A stretch of 64,000 nucleotides of DNA from Niallia taxi (GTDB lineage: Bacteria; Bacillota; Bacilli; Bacillales; Cytobacillaceae): positions 310,001 through 374,000 of the forward strand of contig NZ_RZTZ01000002.1 of assembly GCF_004005475.1 (NCBI RefSeq). The letters run 5' to 3'. Shown one piece after another: positions 18,390 to 27,273 of the stretch. Within the stretch, counting starts at the first letter, position 1; every line of letters begins with the position of its first letter. The notes below the pieces were generated by a model, which was given only the letters and a program-made list of their open reading frames with translations, had not been told where the DNA came from and searched no databases. The translations under genes were made by a program, and so were the position numbers.

Positions 18390-19085
18390 TTGAAAATAGC
18401 AATCATCGGAGCAATGGAAGAAGAAGTTTCTATACTAAGGGAACAGATGGAAAATAAAAAGGAGCAGACAATCGCTGGTTTTCAGTTTATTGAAGGTAAT
18501 TTGGCTGACAAGGAAGTAGTTCTGCTTCGTTCAGGCATCGGCAAGGTCAATGCTGCAATGAGCACAACAATCCTAATGCAGGCTTATAAACCGGATTATC
18601 TTATTAATACAGGTTCAGCAGGTGGTTTAAATCCTGATTTGAATGTTGGAGATGTTGTAATCTCTAGTGAAGTGAGACATCATGATGTAGATGCAACTAT
18701 CTTCGGCTATGAATATGGTCAAGTGCCACAAATGCCTGCAAGCTTTGCAGCAGACAATAGTTTAATTCAAATAGCCGAGGAAAGTGCTAAGGAAGTTGGC
18801 GAATATGCAGTTGTGAGAGGCCTTATCACAACAGGAGATTCCTTTATTAACGATCCTGAGAGGGCTGACTTTATTAAATCAAAATTTACTGGGCTTCAAG
18901 CAGTTGAAATGGAAGCAGCTGCAATAGCACAGGTTGCATTTAAGCATGAAATACCATTTGTGATTATCCGTTCCTTGTCTGATATTGCCGGCAAAGAGTC
19001 GCATCTGTCCTTTGATCAATACTTGGAGAAGGCAGCAGTGCATTCAGCAAACTTAGTAGTTGGAATTGTGAAGAAAATGAAGTAA
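18390..19085 (+). CDS. mtnN: 5'-methylthioadenosine/S-adenosylhomocysteine nucleosidase
   Basis: A 231-residue nucleoside phosphorylase-fold protein. It begins [20 protein letters not shown] with the catalytic Glu near 12, has the [18 protein letters not shown] segment near 77, and [12 protein letters not shown] with RSLSDIAG near 170-200, where Asp is the catalytic acid. It hydrolyses MTA and SAH to release adenine, giving S-ribosylhomocysteine for the methyl cycle and the LuxS step. TTG start with AAGAGGGA upstream. It lies 16 bases after yrrT. Confidence 0.96.
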   Translation: MKIAIIGAMEEEVSILREQMENKKEQTIAGFQFIEGNLADKEVVLLRSGIGKVNAAMSTTILMQAYKPDYLINTGSAGGLNPDLNVGDVVISSEVRHHDVDATIFGYEYGQVPQMPASFAADNSLIQIAEESAKEVGEYAVVRGLITTGDSFINDPERADFIKSKFTGLQAVEMEAAAIAQVAFKHEIPFVIIRSLSDIAGKESHLSFDQYLEKAAVHSANLVVGIVKKMK

Positions 19086-19092
19086 ACAGGTG

Positions 19093-19126
19093 CGGGAAGA
19101 CTTGTTAAAGACTTCCCCCCTTTTTT
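19093..19126 (+). terminator. Possible terminator or attenuator between mtnN and mccA
   Basis: GGGAAG at 19094 and CTTCCC at 19112 pair, with an inner CTT/AAG, followed by CCC and six T residues. If it works, mccA-mccB must have their own promoter or be expressed by read-through. Confidence 0.55.
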
Positions 19127-19241
19127 ACCGATTAAATCTGACTATTCGAATGGGAATATTAGTAATAGAGCAATCGGTATATTTTGCAAACGAAATTAAG
19201 TGCAAAACAGGCAATGATATATAGAAGGAGGGAAATGATTG

Positions 19242-20165
19242 ATGAGAGTTTACAACAATGTACATCAACTTATTGGCAATACGCCAATGGTTGAGATAAC
19301 CCATTTTCCTTTGCCGAATCATGTTCGTATATTTGCGAAGCTAGAGTTTTATAACCCGGGCGGAAGCATTAAAGACAGACTTGGGCTTGAATTAGTCAAG
19401 GATGCCATTGAGAGTGGAAAGCTGACAAAAGGTGGAACAATCATTGAACCAACTGCAGGAAACACAGGAATAGGTTTAGCTCTTGCTGCATTAAATCAAG
19501 ATATAAACGTAATTGTGTGTGTGCCGGAAAAGTTCAGCATCGAGAAACAGCAAATTATGAAGGCTTTAGGTGCGGAAATTATCCATACGCCAACGCATAT
19601 GGGCATGGCTGGGGCGATTGCAAAGGCAAAAGAGCTGCAAAAAAGCATTCCAGGCTCGTTCCTGCCAGGTCAATTTGAAAATCCAGCAAATCCAGATACT
19701 TATTACAAAACACTAGGACCGGAAATTTGGGAGCAGCTTGATGGAGATATAGATATCTTTGTTGCTGGTGCTGGCACTGGTGGTACCTTTATGGGAACAG
19801 CCAGATACTTAAAAGATAAAAAAAGCACAATAAAAACAGTTATCGTAGAGCCAGAAGGATCTATCCTGAATGGCGGAATTGCTGGGTCACATAAAACAGA
19901 AGGCATTGGAATGGAATTTCTGCCTACCTATATGGACACTTCGTATTTTGATGCAATTCATACAGTAAGTGATGCTGATGCCTTTCAAAAGGTAAAGGCT
20001 GCGGCTAAAAAAGAAGGGTTGCTAGTGGGCAGTTCCTCAGGTGCAGCCTTGCATGCTGCCTTATTGGAGGCAAAGGCTGCTACGCCAGGAACAAATATTG
20101 TTGTTGTGTTTCCAGACAGCAGCGACCGGTATATAAGCAAGAGGATCTTTGAAGGAGGAATATAA
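19242..20165 (+). CDS. mccA: O-acetylserine-dependent cystathionine beta-synthase
   Basis: A 307-residue PLP fold-type II enzyme of the cysteine synthase/CBS family: IGNTPMVEI near residue 12, PLP lysine in NPGGSIKDRLG near 42, the EPTAGNTGIG loop near 68, and the phosphate-binding GAGTGGTFMG near 175. In B. subtilis YrhA (MccA) makes cystathionine from homocysteine and O-acetylserine. Adjacent mccB supports this over plain CysK. The ATG follows AGAAGGAGGGA; a TTG directly before it is less likely. mccB starts at the base after its stop codon. Confidence 0.93.
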   Translation: MRVYNNVHQLIGNTPMVEITHFPLPNHVRIFAKLEFYNPGGSIKDRLGLELVKDAIESGKLTKGGTIIEPTAGNTGIGLALAALNQDINVIVCVPEKFSIEKQQIMKALGAEIIHTPTHMGMAGAIAKAKELQKSIPGSFLPGQFENPANPDTYYKTLGPEIWEQLDGDIDIFVAGAGTGGTFMGTARYLKDKKSTIKTVIVEPEGSILNGGIAGSHKTEGIGMEFLPTYMDTSYFDAIHTVSDADAFQKVKAAAKKEGLLVGSSSGAALHAALLEAKAATPGTNIVVVFPDSSDRYISKRIFEGGI

Positions 20166-21299
<1,134 letters not shown>

Positions 21300-21306
21300 A
21301 CTAGCT

Positions 21307-21552
21307 AAGAGGCTGGGACATAAGTATGTAAACCAGCGTAAAGACCGAACTACTTAATCAATTATTGATTGAATAGTCCGGTTTTTGTTTATAGTTTAAA
21401 TACAAAAAATTAGAAATTTTAGTGCAGCGCAATGAAACGAACTAACTTTAACTCAACATTCTATTTAGACACAACCTTCATTTTTCAAATTTAATTGTAA
21501 TTCTATTATTCGTGTTTAGAAAGCTTATCTTTTGTTTTGTCCCAGCCTCTTT
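21307..21552. repeat. 246 bp element with 14 bp terminal inverted repeats (MITE-like)
   Basis: The ends are AAGAGGCTGGGACA (21307-21320) and its exact reverse complement TGTCCCAGCCTCTT (21539-21552). No protein is encoded. Inside are a terminator-like hairpin (21344-21386) and the 11-mer TGAAACGAACT at 21432 that also occurs at 8781. Elements ending in GAGGCTGGGACA are widespread between genes in Firmicutes, to my knowledge; copy number in this genome cannot be seen from one window. Confidence 0.72.
21344..21386 (+). terminator. Terminator-like hairpin inside the repeat element
   Basis: ACCGAACTACTTAATCA and TGATTGAATAGTCCGGT pair with a few G-U positions and a short AT loop, followed by TTTTTG. 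It is the first terminator after mccB and could end the mcc message. Confidence 0.7.
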
Positions 21553-21860
21553 ATTTAATGGGTATGAGTCTATGCAGTGAAATAACCTCAGTGGAAGGAT
21601 TAAATATTTGCTGTAAGTTGAAGAAAGGCTAAAGCCCCCGCATAAGACCTTAGGAGGCAAAGCTTCCTGGCTACAAAAAGCGAGAGTAGCAGCAGCTTTA
21701 TTTGATGGCTCAACACTTATTTAAGTAACAAAGTTGTCTAAAGGGATTTTCCGTCCGAAAAAAATCCTATAATTTTCCTGACATGCTATCAATTGCTAAA
21801 GAAAAGTTAGCTAAGCTTATGTTAAAGTAGAGTTATAGAAAAGTAGAAAGCAGGGATAGC
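21553..21860. other. Intergenic region between the repeat element and yrhC
   Basis: No supportable gene. A GC-richer patch (GCCCCCGCATAAGACC with AGGAGGCAAAGC) lies at 21633-21665, and the rest is AT-rich. A weak yrhC promoter is possible near 21820-21845 but is not convincing. Confidence 0.35.
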
Positions 21861-22106
21861 TTGGAAAAGACGTTGAAGGATTTGTCGGGGAAATTGGCGG
21901 ATTACAAACGATTTGCGATTGTTTTGTTGGCTGTTGGAGTCTTTTTTTATTTAGGAGTCATTATTCCAGCTGTGCATCAAGTTAAATGGCATGATGAAGC
22001 AATGACAATAACATCAGCACTTACTTTATCAGCATCCATTTTCTTCTTTGCAAAAGTGAAGAAGTTCAGAAAAATGATCAGCGACATGACAGATGACGAT
22101 ATGTAA
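21861..22106 (+). CDS. yrhC: YrhC-like small membrane protein
   Basis: An 81-residue protein with two membrane helices (about residues 17-37 and 49-64), a basic loop and an acidic C-terminus ending in DDDM, which fits the YrhC family. It follows mccB in B. subtilis; here the repeat element separates them. TTG start with the modest site GCAGGGA. Function unknown; the link to sulfur metabolism is by location only. A well-formed terminator follows. Confidence 0.8.
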   Translation: MEKTLKDLSGKLADYKRFAIVLLAVGVFFYLGVIIPAVHQVKWHDEAMTITSALTLSASIFFFAKVKKFRKMISDMTDDDM

Positions 22107-22125
22107 ATGAATAGATTGATAAGTA

Positions 22126-22155
22126 AAGAGGATGAGAAATTCATCTTCTTTTTTT
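22126..22155 (+). terminator. Rho-independent terminator of yrhC
   Basis: AAGAGGATGA and TCATCTTCTT form a 10-pair stem (one G-U) around GAAAT, followed by at least five T residues. Confidence 0.88.
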
Positions 22156-22175
22156 ATGCCCTTTTCTTAATAGAG

Positions 22176-22234
22176 GTAAACCACTTTTCCGAAAAAAATA
22201 AGTAAAATCTCTATTTTTAGAAAAAGTGGTTTAC
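22176..22234. repeat. Inverted repeat at the small-peptide promoter (possible operator)
   Basis: GTAAACCACTTTT (22176-22188) and its exact reverse complement AAAAGTGGTTTAC (22222-22234) are 13-base arms with an inner partial match (AAAAATA/TATTTTT). The 3' arm provides the -35 hexamer of the promoter for the 29-residue peptide, so the arms lie mostly upstream of the transcript. That placement suggests a protein-binding site or DNA structure rather than an RNA hairpin. Confidence 0.65.
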
Positions 22235-22258
22235 AAAATTGGAAATGGAGGATATAAT
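22230..22258 (+). promoter_or_regulatory. Sigma-A promoter of the 29-residue peptide gene
   Basis: TTTACA at 22230 and TATAAT at 22253 are 17 bases apart, close to the ideal. Transcription should start about 22265, 33 bases before the peptide ATG. Confidence 0.85.
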
Positions 22259-22297
22259 TGCCAATGTAAAAACTAATTCTAAAGGAGGTTGAATGTT

Positions 22298-22387
22298 ATG
22301 AAAAACGTATTAATGCAAGCAGTGAGCAATATGACAACATTATATGGATTATGCACGAATTCAACCGCTGAGGAATGGAAATTCTAG
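22298..22387 (+). CDS. 29-residue peptide of unknown function
   Basis: The reading frame encodes MKNVLMQAVSNMTTLYGLCT followed by NSTAEEWKF. It has a consensus ribosome site AAAGGAGGT 8 bases before the ATG, a near-perfect promoter and two terminators right after it, so it looks like an independently expressed tiny gene. It has no membrane helix or signal-peptide cleavage site that I can defend, one Cys and one Trp. Options are a regulatory or signalling peptide, or a leader peptide whose translation sets the choice between the terminator and an alternative pairing. I do not recognise the family. Confidence 0.65.
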   Translation: MKNVLMQAVSNMTTLYGLCTNSTAEEWKF

Positions 22388-22408
22388 TTTTTCTAAAATT
22401 ACCTATTC

Positions 22409-22440
22409 AACCGCAGGTGAGTCGTGTCCTGCGGTTTTTA
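22409..22440 (+). terminator. First terminator after the 29-residue peptide
   Basis: AACCGCAGG (22409-22417) pairs with CCTGCGGTT (22428-22436) and TTTTT follows. The 5' arm repeats a 10-mer, ATTCAACCGC, that is also present in the peptide coding region at 22359. Confidence 0.88.
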
Positions 22441-22465
22441 TATGCCTTCATTTAGAAGTGATATG

Positions 22466-22495
22466 CCGCAGGTGCTTTCGACCTGTGGTTTTTTT
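22466..22495 (+). terminator. Second terminator after the 29-residue peptide
   Basis: CCGCAGGT and ACCTGTGG pair around GCTTTCG, followed by seven T residues. The stem resembles the first terminator, suggesting duplication. Confidence 0.85.
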
Positions 22496-22564
22496 GTGCC
22501 TTTTTAATTAAAATATCCCATTTTAGTTAATAAGTGGTAATAAGTGATGAGAGGAGGTGATATG

Positions 22565-22717
22565 ATGACACTTAATATTCTTTTTATGACCATAACGATT
22601 AAGAGGAAACAACAAACTTATGAGCAATTTATGCATGATGAGCTTATGAAGCAAATAATCGAAGAAAGCAAACAAAAGCAAGTAAGCTTAGGAGACTTTA
22701 CAAGAAATACGTTTTAA
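22565..22717 (+). CDS. yrzI: YrzI family small protein, copy 1
   Basis: A 50-residue protein starting MTLNILFMTITIKRK, with a hydrophobic N-terminal strand or helix, a basic patch and an amphipathic polar tail. It matches the small Bacillus YrzI family, whose members open with MTLN and hydrophobic residues. The second of two adjacent ATG codons is chosen because the family starts MTLN and GAGGAGGTGA gives the better spacing. The function of YrzI is unknown. A paralogue follows 36 bases later. Confidence 0.8.
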   Translation: MTLNILFMTITIKRKQQTYEQFMHDELMKQIIEESKQKQVSLGDFTRNTF

Positions 22718-22753
22718 GAAGAGAGCATTTTGAAGATAAAGGGGGTGAGGAAT

Positions 22754-22894
22754 ATGACACTGAATCTACTGTTCTTTACAGTTATTATCCGTAAACGAGA
22801 AATCAGCACAAAAGAATATTTACATCAGCAAAGAATTGAAAAATTAATGGATGAACATAAAAACAGACAAATTACACATCAGCGTTTTCTGTAA
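22754..22894 (+). CDS. yrzI: YrzI family small protein, copy 2
   Basis: A 46-residue protein starting MTLNLLFFTVIIRKR and continuing with a polar, probably helical tail (LHQQRIEKLMDEHKNRQ). It is a diverged paralogue of the preceding gene: same MTLN start, same hydrophobic-then-basic pattern, about the same length. GGGGGTGAGG lies ahead of the ATG. The pair is probably co-transcribed. Function unknown; the short hydrophobic start could bind the membrane surface. Confidence 0.82.
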   Translation: MTLNLLFFTVIIRKREISTKEYLHQQRIEKLMDEHKNRQITHQRFL

Positions 22895-22932
22895 GCTGCC
22901 AGAAAAAAATAAAAAGAAAGGTGTGAAGAATC

Positions 22933-22992
22933 ATGATAATCATTTTGCAAAGACGTCAATCAATCCTGTGGGTGGAGAAGGATTCCACCTAA
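22933..22992 (+). CDS. Possible 19-residue peptide, doubtful
   Basis: An ATG with AAAGGTGTG about 8 bases upstream opens a frame MIIILQRRQSILWVEKDST. It shares the hydrophobic-then-basic start with the two YrzI copies and might be a decayed third copy or a spurious frame. An inverted GGTGGA/TCCACC lies at its end. Confidence 0.3.
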   Translation: MIIILQRRQSILWVEKDST

Positions 22993-23095
22993 CGTAATGA
23001 AAGGCTAGTGAGAATGCTATGCATATGTATATATTCTGAATCAGTTGAATGCTAATGGTGGGTGGAGAGAATGGGAAAGACAATGTCTCGGTGAT

Positions 23096-23129
23096 GAAAA
23101 AAGCTCATGCATCTTTTGATGCATGAGCT
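23096..23129 (-). terminator. Rho-independent terminator of fbp
   Basis: Read on the minus strand, AGCTCATGCATC and GATGCATGAGCT form a perfect 12-pair stem around AAAA, followed by six T residues. The plus strand has no T-run, so it serves fbp. Confidence 0.9.
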
Positions 23130-23134
23130 CCTAA

Positions 23135-25072
23135 TTATCTCACTTTATATTTGTATTCAAGAAGATGCTGCAAATCATCTCTTTGCTCTAGCAATTTTTC
23201 GCCTATGTTTGTTTCCATTACTCTTTTTCGTTGCAGTTCACGATCAACAACTCTTTTGACAGATAAGACATCTGTTCCTGTTTGAAGAACATCCTCTTTG
23301 CTTATAAAGCGTTTATGGGCAACGAGCTGCATTCCGTATGAGTTAAAGAGAAGCGTATACCCTGCAATGCCAGTTTTCGACTGATAAGCCTTTGAGAAGC
23401 CACCGTCAATAACTATCATCTTGCCGTTCGCCTTAATCGGATTTTCTCCATTAATTTCTTCTACTGGCGTGTGTCCGTTGATAATATGACCATGATCAGG
23501 ATTCATATCAAATTCCTGTAGTATGGATCTGCAGGTTTCTTCTTCTTCCCGCAATTTATAATACGGATTTTTTTGCTCCTTATGTACTGCTTTGTCCTTA
23601 ATAAAATAACGTTCAAATGTAGTCATGTCCTTTTTGCCAAATAGGGAGGAGTTCTCTCCAGTCCATAAATACCAAATCATATCTGTTGCAAGGTCATCTG
23701 ATATTTCTGGATGAGAAAAACTCTCGCGTAAATATTGCTCAAATACGTCAAGCAGCTTCTTCCCGCTGTAGCTCTTGCCGTTCAGCTCCATTGTTTTCAT
23801 GCTGCCATCCTCATTTAATGGAATACATCCATGGATAAGTAAATTGCCATTGTATTTTAAGTAAAGATTGCCTTTTTTCATTAAGAAGGTCATATGTCTT
23901 GCCAGCTTCTCTGAATGCTGAATAGAGAACAGCAGCTTTTCCAATACTTGCTCCTCCTCAGGCAAAAGCTTCGCTGGATCATTTGGATCAAGCGTTGCGA
24001 AGCAGGTATTTTCAAGCTGATAGGTGTTTCCATGCAAAAGAATAGTATTAGAATCAAAATCAATTTTATCGAGAATCAGGCGATGCTCCATCTTAAAATC
24101 AGGTCTTCTTTTAATAATAGGCTGTTCAAGCTTAAATTGAATCATGCTGATTGCTTGATGGATTTTAGTGATTTGCAGGATATTCTCTTCACCAATTTCC
24201 TCTCTTTTAGCATTTAGCTTAGGGCGAAAAGCAGGATTATCATCATAATATTTCTCTGCTAAATTTAGCAATGGCCGTAAATTAATGCCATATGCATCCT
24301 CAATGATATCCAGATTATCGTAGCGGGCGCAAATACGGATGATATTTGCAAGGCATACCTTAGAGCCAGCGTATGCACCAATCCACAATACATCATGATT
24401 TCCCCATTGAATGTCGACGGAATGGTAGTCCATCAATGTTTCCATAATTTTATCAGGATGGGGTCCCCTGTCATAAATATCGCCGACTACATGCAAATGA
24501 TCCACGACAAGTCTTTGAATCGTATAAGCCAACCCTGTTATAAGCTTACTCGCTTGACCAAGGGAAATGATTCTTTGCAGGATTTTTGAATAGTAATCTT
24601 TTTTGTTGTCTAGCTCGTCCTTTTTATACAGCAGCTCTTCAATAATGTAGACAAATTGTTTAGGCAGTTCCTTACGCACCTTAGAGCGAGTATATTTGGA
24701 GGAAGCGTAGGAAACTAACCGGATCATTTTCTCAATTGTATTCGCATACCATTTATACAATAATTGGTTATTCTCGAATGTGTTAATCACAAGCTGCAGC
24801 TTTTCTTCCGGATAATAAACAAGTGTTGCAAACTCGTCCATTTCTTTTTTTGAAAGCTCCTCATGAAACAGCTCTTTGATTTTTTCCTTAACATTCCCAG
24901 ATCCATTTCTTAAAACGTGCTGAAAGGCATGAAATTCCCCGTGCAAATCACTAACAAAATGCTCCGTTCCTTTCGGCAGGTTTAAAATGGCATCCAAGTT
25001 TATTATCTCGGTTACAACCTTTTCTTCACTAGTGTATTTTTCTGTTAGCAGGTCTAAATATTTTGTGTCCAT
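23135..25072 (-). CDS. fbp: Class III fructose-1,6-bisphosphatase
   Basis: A 645-residue protein of the Firmicutes-specific FBPase class III, with metallophosphoesterase motifs [10 protein letters not shown] near residue 40, [13 protein letters not shown] near 190 and [11 protein letters not shown] near 225, and a late [16 protein letters not shown] segment near 535. It dephosphorylates fructose-1,6-bisphosphate in gluconeogenesis. The ATG giving MDTKYLDLL is chosen because GGAGAGG precedes it closely; a TTG ten codons earlier would put that site inside the gene. It is a single-gene unit facing away from sigK. Confidence 0.95.
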   Translation of the reverse strand: MDTKYLDLLTEKYTSEEKVVTEIINLDAILNLPKGTEHFVSDLHGEFHAFQHVLRNGSGNVKEKIKELFHEELSKKEMDEFATLVYYPEEKLQLVINTFENNQLLYKWYANTIEKMIRLVSYASSKYTRSKVRKELPKQFVYIIEELLYKKDELDNKKDYYSKILQRIISLGQASKLITGLAYTIQRLVVDHLHVVGDIYDRGPHPDKIMETLMDYHSVDIQWGNHDVLWIGAYAGSKVCLANIIRICARYDNLDIIEDAYGINLRPLLNLAEKYYDDNPAFRPKLNAKREEIGEENILQITKIHQAISMIQFKLEQPIIKRRPDFKMEHRLILDKIDFDSNTILLHGNTYQLENTCFATLDPNDPAKLLPEEEQVLEKLLFSIQHSEKLARHMTFLMKKGNLYLKYNGNLLIHGCIPLNEDGSMKTMELNGKSYSGKKLLDVFEQYLRESFSHPEISDDLATDMIWYLWTGENSSLFGKKDMTTFERYFIKDKAVHKEQKNPYYKLREEEETCRSILQEFDMNPDHGHIINGHTPVEEINGENPIKANGKMIVIDGGFSKAYQSKTGIAGYTLLFNSYGMQLVAHKRFISKEDVLQTGTDVLSVKRVVDRELQRKRVMETNIGEKLLEQRDDLQHLLEYKYKVR

Positions 25073-25301
25073 CTGTACCTCTCCTATCGAAAAATTGTCC
25101 AATTATTGCTAATGATGTGGCATAAGCCCATTTTATTCCTATTTTACATACAAGGGAAGTGGAAACCTTTCTTAATATGTCTTTTTTCGTTAAAGAGAAT
25201 ACCGTTATTCCTTTTTCCCCTCTTTTAACCGCGTGTCCCCTATACCCAATGAATTTTAACTGTAAACGTAATTAAAGGATATTTTCCAATTATTATTCGA
25301 G

Positions 25302-25340
25302 AAAGGACATGCAAGACATCCTACACCTTCACATAGTAAT
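25302..25340 (+). promoter_or_regulatory. Candidate SpoIIID / sigma-E region upstream of sigK
   Basis: AAAGGACATGC (25302-25312) fits the core of the SpoIIID binding consensus (WWRRRACA). Downstream, ACATAGTAAT at 25331 resembles a sigma-E -10 region and is identical to a 10-mer upstream of spoIIP at 45419. Sigma-K genes are activated this way in B. subtilis; a matching -35 was not clear. Confidence 0.4.
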
Positions 25341-25369
25341 AAAGTATAGGCTAAAGTGGAGGTGGAACA

Positions 25370-26092
25370 ATGTCTGGGATTTTTTATTCACTCGGGCTTT
25401 TAGTAAAAGAACTGTTGTTTCTTGTTTCTTATGTAAAAAATAATGCGTTTCCCCAGCCTTTATCTGCATCAGACGAAAAAAAGTATTTAAGGCTGATGGC
25501 AGAAGGAGATTCGCATGCGCGAAATATGCTGATAGAACATAACTTACGGCTTGTTGCACATATTGTGAAGAAGTTTGAAAACACTGGTGAGGACTCGGAG
25601 GATTTAATATCTATCGGAACAATTGGTTTGATTAAGGGAATAGAAAGCTTCTCAGAAGGTAAAGGGACGAAGCTTGCCACATATGCAGCAAGATGTATTG
25701 AGAATGAAATACTTATGCATTTAAGAGCATTGAAAAAAACCAAAAAAGATGTCTCCCTTCATGACCCAATCGGTCAGGATAAAGAGGGCAATGAAATAAG
25801 CTTAATTGATGTGCTGAAGTCAGAATCAGAGGATGTAGTCAATACGATTCAGTTAAATATGGAGCTGGAAAAGGTGAAGGAATATATCGATGTATTAGAT
25901 GAAAGGGAAAAGGAAGTTATTGTCGGCAGGTTTGGGCTTGATTTGAAAAAAGAGAAGACCCAAAGAGAAATCGCAAAGGAACTTGGCATCTCAAGAAGCT
26001 ATGTTTCTCGCATTGAAAAAAGAGCGCTGATGAAAATGTTTCACGAATTTTACAGAGCAGAAAAGGAAAAGCGTAAAAAGGGGCAGGATTAG
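25370..26092 (+). CDS. sigK: RNA polymerase sigma-K factor precursor (uninterrupted)
   Basis: A 240-residue sigma-70 factor nearly identical in its core to B. subtilis sigma-K: region 2 [23 protein letters not shown] near 55-75 (core only listed here), and region 4 helix-turn-helix [20 protein letters not shown] near 205. The hydrophobic 20-residue pro-sequence [20 protein letters not shown] precedes YVKNN, the SpoIVFB cleavage region. Unlike B. subtilis 168, the gene is complete and not split by the skin element. It drives late mother-cell transcription in sporulation. GTGGAGGTGG precedes the ATG. Confidence 0.97.
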   Translation: MSGIFYSLGLLVKELLFLVSYVKNNAFPQPLSASDEKKYLRLMAEGDSHARNMLIEHNLRLVAHIVKKFENTGEDSEDLISIGTIGLIKGIESFSEGKGTKLATYAARCIENEILMHLRALKKTKKDVSLHDPIGQDKEGNEISLIDVLKSESEDVVNTIQLNMELEKVKEYIDVLDEREKEVIVGRFGLDLKKEKTQREIAKELGISRSYVSRIEKRALMKMFHEFYRAEKEKRKKGQD

Positions 26093-26106
26093 CTTCAAAA
26101 AGGAAA

Positions 26107-26135
26107 AGGGCTGTGCTGTGCAGCCCTCTTTGTCA
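26107..26135. terminator. Terminator of sigK
   Basis: AGGGCTG and CAGCCCT pair around TGCTGTG, with CTTTGTC after it. A minus-strand gene ends 15 bases later, so it may serve both directions. Confidence 0.65.
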
Positions 26136-26150
26136 TAACAGCAATTTTTA

Positions 26151-26462
26151 TTATTGTTTGTATCGTAAATATTCCCGATTAGAGGTAGGAACATTTTTGA
26201 CAACTTCGCCTGCACGATTTTTGTATATTTCATACTCTCTGTAAGTCTCCAATACGAATCCGTCCTCAACCGTCGTATCTTCCAATTTATATTCTAATTC
26301 TGGCGCTCCGTACACTTCCTCAGATGTGCTTGCCGGCTCGCTTTCTGTTGTTTCACCATAATAATAAACATAGTCTTCATTAATTTTCGCAGTTGGTGTT
26401 TCCACATAGGCAATGAATGCAAGCAAAACAATCACGATTAGTAAAGCAAGGCGTTTCTTCAT
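26151..26462 (-). CDS. Small anchored or secreted protein, unrecognised
   Basis: A 103-residue protein beginning MKKRLALLIVIVLLAFIAYV, a signal peptide or N-terminal membrane anchor without a lipobox. The rest is acidic and tyrosine-rich, with a tail EYEIYKNRAGEVVKNV that resembles exported proteins. The ATG follows GGAAGGAGGAGAG; a GTG-like upstream extension is unlikely. It is convergent with sigK. I do not recognise the family, and its placement beside sigK and a spore-type amidase suggests only loosely a sporulation or envelope role. Confidence 0.7.
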   Translation of the reverse strand: MKKRLALLIVIVLLAFIAYVETPTAKINEDYVYYYGETTESEPASTSEEVYGAPELEYKLEDTTVEDGFVLETYREYEIYKNRAGEVVKNVPTSNREYLRYKQ

Positions 26463-26739
26463 GCTCTCTCCTCCTTCCATACATAATATGCATGTCCAGC
26501 CTACATATTCGGCAATCTTAAAGGAATAGTAGGATAGAATGGTAAAAAGGAAAATATTATCATTTTATGCTTAGAAGGAACATATTCATAAAAAAGTACA
26601 TGCCCTCATTTATGGCTTCGCTCATAATAAAAAAAGTTCGCGCTTTGTAAATAAAATATAATATTAGTAATCTAATTGAAATATATATAACGATATAGAG
26701 TGAATATGCATGATAAGCAGGTAGGAGGATGAAAGTCAA

Positions 26740-27198
26740 ATGCTATTGAAACAGCTGCTTTTTTTATCCGTGTTCGTTACTGCTCTTGTTTGGCCTTCAC
26801 ATCAGGAATATGACCGAGCAGGAGCAAACGATGACAAAACATGTGAACGAAGTGATTCAGAATGGAAATCGGCAATAAAAAACCTAAAGGATAAAGATGA
26901 AGTGGATGCAGTGCTTGGAACGATGCATAAGGAAATGACTGACGCGATGAGCGGCACTGATGTGTGGCGCTTTGACATATGTACGGCTGCCAATTACAGC
27001 TTTTCAGACCAATCTGACGCTGTTGATATTAGCAGCATTACTGATGATATAGTAGAGAAAATCATCTTTATCAGTTTTTCGGAAGATGGCAGCACCATAC
27101 AGAGAAAATCCTTGTATTATAAAGGAAGTGATGAGAATATAATGGAAGCAGTCTATTATTCGGATGGACAAGAAAAAGAACAACTATTAGAACAATAA
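26740..27198 (+). CDS. Secreted protein of unknown function
   Basis: A 152-residue protein with an N-terminal signal peptide (MLLKQLLFLSVFVTALVWPS, cut likely soon after residue 20) and an acidic mature part. Two Cys (about residues 35 and 80) may form a disulfide outside the cell. The mature part ends with a Glu/Gln-rich tail. The ribosome site AGGAGG is about 12 bases ahead of the ATG, slightly far. I cannot name the family. It lies between an anchored protein gene and the amidase gene. Confidence 0.65.
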   Translation: MLLKQLLFLSVFVTALVWPSHQEYDRAGANDDKTCERSDSEWKSAIKNLKDKDEVDAVLGTMHKEMTDAMSGTDVWRFDICTAANYSFSDQSDAVDISSITDDIVEKIIFISFSEDGSTIQRKSLYYKGSDENIMEAVYYSDGQEKEQLLEQ

Positions 27199-27273
27199 AT
27201 ATCTTTAAATTGAGATATTCGTACAAGCGATTATCAACCATCTTACTATAATAGTAGCAAGGTGGTGAAAATA

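Noticed and set aside
22176-22234. Inverted repeat at 22176 as a terminator of yrhC
   Set aside because: It lacks a T-run and a good terminator already lies upstream at 22126; its 3' arm instead forms the -35 of the next promoter.
25370-26092. Skin-type interruption or attachment site in sigK
   Set aside because: The coding sequence is continuous and matches full-length sigma-K.
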